Below, piece by piece: positions 43,992 through 51,141 of a stretch of DNA of 64,000 bases. Position numbers and translations under genes: made by a program. Origin of the DNA: Lewinellaceae bacterium. Lineage in GTDB: Bacteria; Bacteroidota; Bacteroidia; Chitinophagales; Saprospiraceae. Where the stretch lies: NCBI GenBank assembly GCA_020636225.1, contig JACJYI010000005.1, forward strand, positions 1-64,000, in the 5' to 3' direction. A model generated the notes under the pieces. That model searched no databases. It was given only the letters and a program-made list of their open reading frames with translations, and was not told where the DNA came from. Each line of letters starts with the position of its first letter. Position 1 is the first letter of the stretch.

Positions 43992-46613
43992 ATGAAACGT
44001 GTCTATATCCTGATCTGGTTTCTTCTCTTTCTATTCATTCATGAGATTTATTCTCAGGAATACAGAAGAATTTTACCTAGGCCCTCTCAGTTTGAGAACC
44101 CGATGGACTATTACAATGAGGATATGTCCATGAGCCCGGAAATGATTCGTTTTATTGAAAATGACAGTAGAACCAGTACAGATAAATGGGTGGTTTTGTC
44201 GGACCGAAAGAACAATATTCTGTATGACAAGCCAGATGGCATACCGAAGGCGATAAAAATGGATTTTTTAGACAAGGCCTTTGTCGTTGAGAAAAAAGGC
44301 AACTGGCTCCATTTGATCAAGGGTGAATATACAGTCATCAGAAATGGGACAAATATACACAAAGAGAAAGTGGAGGAATTGGGTTGGATCCAACGGGATA
44401 AATTGATTCTTTGGGATAAGGCCTTAAAGGATCCAGAGACAAAAATCCATAGAAAAGTGGTGTTGATCAATAAGGATTTTGAAGGTGCCAGGGAGGTCGT
44501 TCGATCCGGTGTTGGTGACACCATTCCTATGTATGCATCACCAAATGGACGTTACCCCAAGGAAGGCCAGTTGATCTACAGTTTTTACTATGTCGTCAAG
44601 AAGGAGAATGGTCATTTTCTGGTTGCCCGGGACTATGAAGGTTTAACAGGCTTGTCCGCCAGTAACAGCGTCATAGGTTGGGTTTCCAAGTTCAGGGCGT
44701 CCGAATGGGATACTCGTCTTGCCCTGGAGCCTAATATTTATGAGGATGCCTTGACAGGACGAGTCCAGTTTCCGGACTTTCAGGCGGCCCATTATCTGGA
44801 TTTCGGGCAAGCGCGGGCCCATCGATTGACCGGGAAACGTCAGGAGCTAGGCTTGATGGTTGTGCATGATCCTGCAGCCAGTCAGCATGTTTCCGAATGG
44901 CCAACCCACATCATAAGAAAAAAGAACCGTGACACACAGGTTGAAGAGAAGCTTCGAATGAAACGGTTTCCAGGCGGTGTATTGCGGTCTCCTGTGTTGG
45001 ATTATGACAGAAATTCAGGTGATTACTATCAGACAGCCGTAGTGGACGAGATCCGTATTCGGGATGTGCTGGATCACAAGCAGATTGGTCAGATGGATGA
45101 AGCCAGTTTTGCCCAACAGGCCAAGGTTGCTGAGAAGTATATGAAGGATGCAAAGACATGGAATGTGGTTTTCCTAATTGAAGGCACCTATGATATGCTG
45201 CCGTATCGTGATGAAGTATTGAGTGTTGTGGATAATATGGGGCAATACCTTGATGCCCTGGGTGATGGGAAGCTAATTCTGCGGACAGGAGCGGTGGTCT
45301 ATCGGGATGTCGCGGATGAGGCAGAAGGCAGGTTGATCGAAGTGGTGTCCAAAGGTACAGTTCAGCAAACCAGGAATGCTCTGGCCAACATTCGATTCTC
45401 CAATACCGATCCGGCAGATGATCGGGTGGCTGCCCTGGAATATGGTTTGGAGCAAGTCCTGTATGCCGGTGTTTTTTCTGAAGATCAGGTTAATGTGATT
45501 GTGCACCTGGGGCAGGGTGGTGATCTTCATCAAGATAGAGGGAGAAAATCAAGCAGTAAAGGACACAAGGCCTTGCTCACCGCAGATCGCCGTGAAGCTC
45601 TATACAAAGGATTCGGCCAATATCAGGTGCATACATTGAGTATGCAGATCAGGAATACTGGGGGCCTGGATGGGGAACGTTTTCTCACCGCCATGCAGAA
45701 TATGATCTTGACCACAGCTCAGGATGGGATCATTCAGGCTAGGAGTTTTGCCAAGGAAAAAATGAATTTTACTCTGTCAGCCAATCCACATATGATCGAT
45801 CCGATGGAATCTGGCTATACTGAAGGTCGTGCCTGTCGATTACGTTTGGAGGATGCGGCCACGGTTGGGGTGGTTTTCAGTCCAGGTCCTGATCAACAGG
45901 TTCGGTCATCCCAGATTCGGGATGAAATTGATTTTTTCCTCAACCAAACCCTGGAATATGATCAGGCTTCTCGACGGGCTGTAGATGACGTCATGGGAGG
46001 GGGACGCGCCTTGCAAGATGTCCCACATCAGTTTCAACAAGTTGTAGTGGACCAGGTTCGAAAAAATTTGCTTGGAGTCGTGTCCGAGTCAGAGCTGAAA
46101 TTGTTACAACATTTCAAGTTCAGACTGATGCTGAAAAGTTATGTGCCTGTTGATATCAAAGGGATGAAATACCCGTTGTTCAGCTATGTGGTCTTATTGA
46201 ATGAGGACGAGTTGGAAAAAACAATTGATCGATTGACCAACCTGGCGACGGTATTTACGAAGCCTGACTTAAGGGAAGCACTGTATAACACCTTATATCA
46301 ACAGTGTGACGAAGTGTATTATGGCAACCTGAATACCAGGGAGGCCAAGAATTTAACCTATAATGAAATCGGATTACTCCTATCAGGTATTGAGAAAGGA
46401 ATGGGAATTAAGTTACCTATACCGGAGACCTGGAAACTTGGAGATATCCTGAATGATAAGAAGGTTGAAGAGGGGGAAATTATGGCGTTTGCCGAAAGGA
46501 TGGTGTCCAACCTGTCGATCTTGCGAGATCAGATCAAGAATGCCGATTATCCCTATTCGTTTACGCGTGGTGATCATACCTATTATTGGGTGCCCATCGA
46601 ATTTACACTTTAG
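43992..46613 (+). CDS. TssR-like exported protein with a degenerate vWA-type domain
   Basis: An 873-residue protein from ATG 43992. Signal peptide MKRVYILIWFLLFLFIHEIYS. The N-terminal region (about 60-130) resembles an SH3-like module (WVVLSDRKNNILYDKPDG, GNWLHLIKGEY). The middle holds a vWA-type Rossmann core starting near residue 389: TWNVVFLIEGTYDM, in the place of the DxSxS metal motif, then GDGKLILRTGAVVYRDVAD and VIVHLGQGGDL. The C-terminal third is helical. This order and size resemble TssR, a periplasmic component of Bacteroidota type VI secretion; the assignment is from memory of the family, not from a search. No other Tss gene is visible. The metal site looks non-functional. Confidence 0.6.
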   Translation: MKRVYILIWFLLFLFIHEIYSQEYRRILPRPSQFENPMDYYNEDMSMSPEMIRFIENDSRTSTDKWVVLSDRKNNILYDKPDGIPKAIKMDFLDKAFVVEKKGNWLHLIKGEYTVIRNGTNIHKEKVEELGWIQRDKLILWDKALKDPETKIHRKVVLINKDFEGAREVVRSGVGDTIPMYASPNGRYPKEGQLIYSFYYVVKKENGHFLVARDYEGLTGLSASNSVIGWVSKFRASEWDTRLALEPNIYEDALTGRVQFPDFQAAHYLDFGQARAHRLTGKRQELGLMVVHDPAASQHVSEWPTHIIRKKNRDTQVEEKLRMKRFPGGVLRSPVLDYDRNSGDYYQTAVVDEIRIRDVLDHKQIGQMDEASFAQQAKVAEKYMKDAKTWNVVFLIEGTYDMLPYRDEVLSVVDNMGQYLDALGDGKLILRTGAVVYRDVADEAEGRLIEVVSKGTVQQTRNALANIRFSNTDPADDRVAALEYGLEQVLYAGVFSEDQVNVIVHLGQGGDLHQDRGRKSSSKGHKALLTADRREALYKGFGQYQVHTLSMQIRNTGGLDGERFLTAMQNMILTTAQDGIIQARSFAKEKMNFTLSANPHMIDPMESGYTEGRACRLRLEDAATVGVVFSPGPDQQVRSSQIRDEIDFFLNQTLEYDQASRRAVDDVMGGGRALQDVPHQFQQVVVDQVRKNLLGVVSESELKLLQHFKFRLMLKSYVPVDIKGMKYPLFSYVVLLNEDELEKTIDRLTNLATVFTKPDLREALYNTLYQQCDEVYYGNLNTREAKNLTYNEIGLLLSGIEKGMGIKLPIPETWKLGDILNDKKVEEGEIMAFAERMVSNLSILRDQIKNADYPYSFTRGDHTYYWVPIEFTL

Positions 46614-46616
46614 CGC

Positions 46617-47474
46617 ATGAGTGAAGTTGCCACAAACCCTGTTCTGAGCGTCCGTGATCTCCAATGTGCCTATATCCATGACCATCCTGTTTTATCCATA
46701 CCTGAGTTGGATATCTACCGGGGAGAGTTGGTCTTTCTCCTGGGCCGTTCGGGGATAGGCAAGAGTACTTTTCTGGAAGTCGCCGGTGCGATGAACCTTC
46801 CTGGTGGTGGGATCACCGGGTCGATCACCTATTTTTCTAAGGGTGAGGCTGTCGATGTGATCGATCTGTGGTCCAAGGATCAGGATGTCATCAGTGCATT
46901 CCGCAGACAGCATCTCAGCTTCGTCTTCCAGGAGACCAATTTGATGGAGAACTTCAGTGCCGGAGAAAATATGCTGCTTCCCGGCCTGATCCAGGGAGGA
47001 GATGAGGGGGTGATCCATGAGCGTGTTCGGGCCTTTATGGACCAACTGGGTTTGGAGCAAAAGCTTTTTGACCAGCATCCCAATCGCCTCAGTGGCGGGC
47101 AACGTCAACGGATGGCATTTATCCGGGCCTTGAGTGGTCATTTCGAAGTGCTTTTCGGCGATGAGCCCACTGGCAATCTGGATCCTGCTAGTGCTGAATC
47201 ATTGATGGAATTATTGAGAAGTCACTTGCAATCCTCCGGTAAAAGTGGCGTTCTGGTTTCCCATGACTTTAATCTGGCCTCCCGATTTGCCAGCCGAGTA
47301 GCCGTGATCACTCATGATCCCGATCGATTTGGGACGGGGTTACTTGACAGGGAGAATATTTTCTGGATCAGGGATGGCCATTGGGTGAACAGGGACAGGG
47401 AGTGGTCGCATGAAGAGCTGTCGGTCAGGTTGTCGAATTTGATCCGGAATCAGGAAAGATTGGTGAAGGCATGA
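46617..47474 (+). CDS. LolD/MacB-type ABC transporter ATPase
   Basis: A 285-residue ABC ATPase, somewhat longer than LolD (about 230). Complete motifs: Walker A GRSGIGKST near residue 43, Q-loop FVFQETN, signature LSGGQRQR, Walker B VLFGDEPTGNLD, H-loop VLVSHDF. A C-terminal extension (DRENIFWIRDGHWVNRDREW) follows. It overlaps the permease gene by four bases (ATGA at 47471-47474), so the two form one transporter, which would use ATP to drive a periplasmic process (lipoprotein release, export or cell-wall regulation). Confidence 0.9.
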   Translation: MSEVATNPVLSVRDLQCAYIHDHPVLSIPELDIYRGELVFLLGRSGIGKSTFLEVAGAMNLPGGGITGSITYFSKGEAVDVIDLWSKDQDVISAFRRQHLSFVFQETNLMENFSAGENMLLPGLIQGGDEGVIHERVRAFMDQLGLEQKLFDQHPNRLSGGQRQRMAFIRALSGHFEVLFGDEPTGNLDPASAESLMELLRSHLQSSGKSGVLVSHDFNLASRFASRVAVITHDPDRFGTGLLDRENIFWIRDGHWVNRDREWSHEELSVRLSNLIRNQERLVKA

Positions 47475-49000
47475 AACGAGCATCTTCGGGAGCATATCGG
47501 TCTCTGTTTATCAAGCGAGAATTCAGGGCACTTTTGGGTCCGGGCTATGGCTATTTTGTTCGTTTGGTCGCTTTGATGATGGCCATGTTGCTGGCCCTGG
47601 GAATTTCCCTGGGCGGGTTGGAACAGTTGCGTATTCGGATGGATGATCCGTTTACCAATACCCTGGAAGTCGCTATCCCTTTAGGTAGCGGCGATTTGGC
47701 CCAGGAGGCATATGACAGTTTGATGGTGCCGGAAGTGAGGGAGGCGCTGTACATTGAAGGAGGCGAATTTTCCCAGGTTACATTGGATTGGTTGCTGGAT
47801 ATGAAGCTGGGCGAGGCGCGTTGGTTTCGCAATCGTTCCCTTGCGGTGGACAGTCGGCTCACCCGTCAGTTACTGACGGATCCGGATCTGCTGTATCGGG
47901 ATGTAGGTCCGAAGGGTTTGCCTGAGCGGCCCTCTGATCAATGCGGTTTGATCGTCACAGAAGAGACCGTGCGCCAATTGGGTTTGGATCCCCAAACGTT
48001 GGAGGCACTGCCTTTTCGATTGGAAGGAAACGAAGACAGTTCGTCGTTTACATTATTTCTACCGGTATTCGCTATCGTCAAGCAATTACCCGGAGGATGT
48101 GATATGGCCATGCCTGATCCCATGGCGGTGATGCGGAATGAGCCTTATGAGCGATTTGTGCGTCCTTTTGATCGGAATAATCAGGTCTCGCTGCTTGTTC
48201 CTGATCTGGATGAAGATGAAATTCGAGCACGCATTGAATCATCTCCATATGCCGGTGAGATTTACCAGGTGGTGTCCAGTTCGGCCAAATTGGATGATCA
48301 GTACACCTATACCCAGGTCACTCTCAGTCTCCGGGAGGATGTCGGTGTGGAGAAAAGGCAGGTCTGGAGGAAAAGGCTGGAAGAACTGGCTGGCTCTGCC
48401 GATCGTCGTGTTTTGTTGACCTATCCCTGGTATTGCGACAATGAGGCGGAGAACAGAAACATGGAGATCAAAAAATATCGCTTGAATCTTTTCTTCTCCC
48501 GGCTGGATAATGTGCGAGAGTTTGAATTGAAGCTCAATGAACTGGCAGATGGCTTGAGCATCGATATGTCACGGATCGAATCCAGTCGGAATTTTTCTTT
48601 GGTAGCTCGCCTGACCGCGATCCTGAGTACAGGTCTTTTCATGTTTTGCTTGTTGGGCATGGTGTTTTATATGAATCATATGGTCCAGAATCATTTGTAT
48701 CGAAATCGGCAGGGTCTTGGGACATTGGCGGCCTTTGGTCTATCCCGAAGGGATCTGAATGGGATGTACAGTCAGATAATTATCCTCTATACTGTATTTG
48801 CAACCGGAGTTGGATTCCTGCTGGTCTTGGTAGTAAAAGGAATTCTCGAGTTGCTCGGTACTGGCAGTTATTTGGTTATTCTTCATCCGTATCTTTTCGT
48901 GGCGATCCTGCTGGGATGGGGCGTGGTTATCTTGAGTACCCGGAGAAGTATTCACCAGTATTTACAAAAGACCCCTGGAGATCTCATCTTTAATCGATAG
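47471..49000 (+). CDS. FtsX/MacB-like ABC transporter permease
   Basis: A 509-residue protein with the MacB/LolE/FtsX plan: one helix near the N-terminus (about 28-50, GYFVRLVALMMAMLLALGIS), a large periplasmic domain (about 55-375), and three helices at the C-terminus (ILSTGLFMFCLLGMVFYMNH; ILYTVFATGVGFLLVLVVKG; YLFVAILLGWGVVIL) ending QYLQKTPGDLIFNR. The GTLAAFGLSRRDLNGMY loop between helices two and three is the coupling helix usual for the class. It pairs with the ATPase gene it overlaps. Substrate unknown. Confidence 0.85.
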   Translation: MKRASSGAYRSLFIKREFRALLGPGYGYFVRLVALMMAMLLALGISLGGLEQLRIRMDDPFTNTLEVAIPLGSGDLAQEAYDSLMVPEVREALYIEGGEFSQVTLDWLLDMKLGEARWFRNRSLAVDSRLTRQLLTDPDLLYRDVGPKGLPERPSDQCGLIVTEETVRQLGLDPQTLEALPFRLEGNEDSSSFTLFLPVFAIVKQLPGGCDMAMPDPMAVMRNEPYERFVRPFDRNNQVSLLVPDLDEDEIRARIESSPYAGEIYQVVSSSAKLDDQYTYTQVTLSLREDVGVEKRQVWRKRLEELAGSADRRVLLTYPWYCDNEAENRNMEIKKYRLNLFFSRLDNVREFELKLNELADGLSIDMSRIESSRNFSLVARLTAILSTGLFMFCLLGMVFYMNHMVQNHLYRNRQGLGTLAAFGLSRRDLNGMYSQIIILYTVFATGVGFLLVLVVKGILELLGTGSYLVILHPYLFVAILLGWGVVILSTRRSIHQYLQKTPGDLIFNR

Positions 49001-49005
49001 TTTCT

Positions 49006-49476
49006 ATGAAGACAAATTGGACGTTTGGTCTGATCAGTTTGTTGCTAATCGTGGCCTATTCTTGCGACTCATGTCGATCAGGTGACTCTGAAATCGATAC
49101 GGAGGCATTCGTCGATTCAATGGCAAATGATGTCCTGGTTGAGGTTTCGGATACCGCCATGATGAATCCCGATCTGGGCCAGGCGGTTAGTCAGGAGACA
49201 AGATCAATGATGGTGAAGGAAAAGGCCGAGCTAAAGGAAAAGATCAGGAAGAAGGTGGAGGAAAGCAAAATGAAGGATCAATCATGCGAAGAGATCCTGG
49301 TTGACTACACGCGGATCATGGAGGATTGTGTCATCAGGAATCGATGTAGTGCGCTTGAAAACTGGGATTTTCGGGATATCCGGTTCAAGCAATGCCGGGA
49401 AAAGGTGTTGCAGCGACAATTTGACCTGCTAGAGATCAGGATGGATTCTTTGGAAAGCCGCATGGAGAAAAACTAG
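49006..49476 (+). CDS. Coiled-coil lipoprotein closing the signalling cluster
   Basis: A 156-residue protein starting six bases after the permease. The signal ends LLLIVAYSC, a possible lipobox with C20, followed by DSCRSGD. The mature part is helical and charged: EKAELKEKIRKKVEESKMKDQ and VLQRQFDLLEIRMDSLESRMEKN, both coiled-coil-like, flanking a segment with C107-type cysteines (SCEEILVDY, MEDCVIRNRCSAL). It could bridge the ABC permease and the other envelope proteins. It is the last gene of the array; a 378-base gap follows. Confidence 0.65.
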   Translation: MKTNWTFGLISLLLIVAYSCDSCRSGDSEIDTEAFVDSMANDVLVEVSDTAMMNPDLGQAVSQETRSMMVKEKAELKEKIRKKVEESKMKDQSCEEILVDYTRIMEDCVIRNRCSALENWDFRDIRFKQCREKVLQRQFDLLEIRMDSLESRMEKN

Positions 49477-49854
49477 ATCCATTTGGGTATAGGGTTTAAG
49501 AGCGGATCTATCCAGGGGCATCTTCGATGAATGCTTGGGAATATCAATTTTCTGGTTGTTCGGTGGTGAGAAGAGGTGAATAGAATTCACGCTTCCATCA
49601 GGTACGGCTAGCCAACAGGTTCATGTGCTGGTTGGCATCGGGGAGACAAGTATCCGGGACCCGGTATCGCGGGTCAAATGAATGAGGCAGTGGGAGGAGC
49701 AGGGTAATCTGCTAACCCCTTGTTCGAATGGCCATTTGGGTGCTGATTCTGGCAAATTGATGCCACCTATTCAGCATTTTGACCACTTGTTCTTCTGCTA
49801 CGCCAGTTGACGGGCTAGTTTTGGTAAATTCGGCTTATCAAATATCCAAGCACT
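49477..49854. other. Intergenic region with a promoter candidate
   Basis: The longest gap in the 26.9-58 kb stretch. I see no RNA gene, no clear terminator after the lipoprotein gene and no frame worth calling. The right end carries a -7 element at 49816-49823. It separates the signalling cluster from the following surface-protein genes and so marks a likely transcript boundary. Confidence 0.6.
49816..49823 (+). promoter_or_regulatory. Candidate -7 promoter element
   Basis: TAGTTTTG matches TAnnTTTG and lies 31 bases before the ATG at 49855. A -33-like TTCTG is present at 49793-49797, at an 18-base spacing, one base off the consensus TTTG. Confidence 0.5.
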
Positions 49855-50640
49855 ATGAAAGCGAAATTGTTGATGACTGCCAGTTTAGTCGTTTGTTTTT
49901 CTTCCATTATCCTGGCGCAGGACTCCTACCGACCCTATCCAGGGGAATTGGGCGTGGCTCTTCGGGCCAGAGGGATAGGTCCGATCAGGGATAACCAATT
50001 CGACGGTGTCTTTGATCTCGGGTTGTTTGACCAGCCTACATTGCAAGTTCGGTATATGAAGTCTGATCTCTGGACATTTAGATTTGATCTTGCCATTGAC
50101 GGTTTAAGTGCCAAGGAGACTACACGAGATGAAGAAGAACTCTCGGGAGGTGGTGTGCGAGTGGAGGAAACCGAAATCACTTCTTCCCGATTTGATTTCA
50201 TCTTTGCACCTGGAATTGAATATCATTTTACCGGTACAGATCGACTGGACCCCTACTTCGGCATGCAGGTGCCATTCAAATTGATTGGGAAGTTAACTGA
50301 AACAAATTCTGAGAAGATTGATGCAGGAAGTGATTTTAAATCATCTTCAATGCAAACAACAGTTACACCAGGAGGTATTGGATTTGGTGTTGATGTTTTT
50401 ACTGGATTTAATTATTTTGTTACTAATCGGTTAGCGTTAGGTTTGGAATATAACCTTGGCGTTTTGTCAGAAAGGGTTGGCGGAACATATACAACCAAAG
50501 TGACGACAGAGGTGACCAGTGGAGGGAATACTACAATGAATGAATTTGAAGATTCATTTGAAGCGACGGCTACCCAAACGGTTTCGACGAATAGAGGCGT
50601 TTTAAGTTTTAATATTGTTTATTTCTTCGGTGATTTTTAA
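49855..50640 (+). CDS. Outer-membrane beta-barrel protein
   Basis: A 261-residue exported protein. Signal peptide MKAKLLMTASLVVCFSSIILAQ. The mature protein has barrel strands (TLQVRYMKSDLWTFRFDLAI, FDFIFAPGIEYHFTG, NRLALGLEYNLGVL) and ends VLSFNIVYFFGDF with the terminal aromatic typical of outer-membrane proteins. Loops are serine- and threonine-rich (residues 95-110 and 215-245). It is followed eight bases later by another small barrel. Function unknown. Confidence 0.8.
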   Translation: MKAKLLMTASLVVCFSSIILAQDSYRPYPGELGVALRARGIGPIRDNQFDGVFDLGLFDQPTLQVRYMKSDLWTFRFDLAIDGLSAKETTRDEEELSGGGVRVEETEITSSRFDFIFAPGIEYHFTGTDRLDPYFGMQVPFKLIGKLTETNSEKIDAGSDFKSSSMQTTVTPGGIGFGVDVFTGFNYFVTNRLALGLEYNLGVLSERVGGTYTTKVTTEVTSGGNTTMNEFEDSFEATATQTVSTNRGVLSFNIVYFFGDF

Positions 50641-50648
50641 ATTCTGAA

Positions 50649-51119
50649 ATGATGAAGATTCTACTCATCGCCGGAGTGATATTAGCCATTTCCTGTTTTG
50701 GCCATGGAGTTATTTTGGCCCAGGATTCTTTTACTGATCGGGGAATTTTCTTTCTTCGTGGTTCTGGTTCATTTAACGTCTCATTGCAAGAAGGCACACC
50801 TTTAAACCTCAGTTTGGGGGGTGGTTATTTCCCTTTTCATGATATTCTGATTGGAGTGGATATGGAATATGTTAGAGTTGATGACTTTGACGATTTTAGT
50901 GCAGTACCCTTTGCCCGATACTATTGGAGACAGCTCCTTTTTCTCGAAGCCGGTTATTACTCTTTCAAACAGGGGGATGACTATTTCTCCTATTTGGAAG
51001 GCGGAATTGGTTATATCTTTCTGTTGAATGACTATGTCACCATTGAGCCAGGGATCTATTACCCTTTTCAAAATGATGCTAAGCCTCAACTAAAGATGTT
51101 TATTTCTATCTACTTGTGA
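50649..51119 (+). CDS. Small outer-membrane barrel protein (paralogue of 63519-63995)
   Basis: A 156-residue protein with signal MMKILLIAGVILAISCFGHGVILAQ and an eight-strand-sized barrel: SFNVSLQEGTPLNLSLGGGYF, VPFARYYWRQLLFLEAGYYSF, GIGYIFLLNDYVTIEPGIYY and a last strand ending MFISIYL. The stretch ARYY-x-x-x-LF-x-EAG with DDYFSYLEGGIGY matches the gene at 63519-63995 (ARYYFGSGSFYGQAG; LNLGAGYSFFITDDIAIEPS), so the two are paralogues. Function unknown. Confidence 0.75.
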   Translation: MMKILLIAGVILAISCFGHGVILAQDSFTDRGIFFLRGSGSFNVSLQEGTPLNLSLGGGYFPFHDILIGVDMEYVRVDDFDDFSAVPFARYYWRQLLFLEAGYYSFKQGDDYFSYLEGGIGYIFLLNDYVTIEPGIYYPFQNDAKPQLKMFISIYL

Positions 51120-51141
51120 TTAATTCAATAACTCTTTTCCG

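Noticed and set aside
43992..49000. A type VI secretion locus
   Set aside because: Only a TssR-like protein is seen; sheath, tube, baseplate and ClpV genes are absent from the window.
49477..49854. tRNA or other RNA gene in the longest gap of the accessory region
   Set aside because: I could not fold a cloverleaf or recognise a known RNA; only a promoter-like word is supported.
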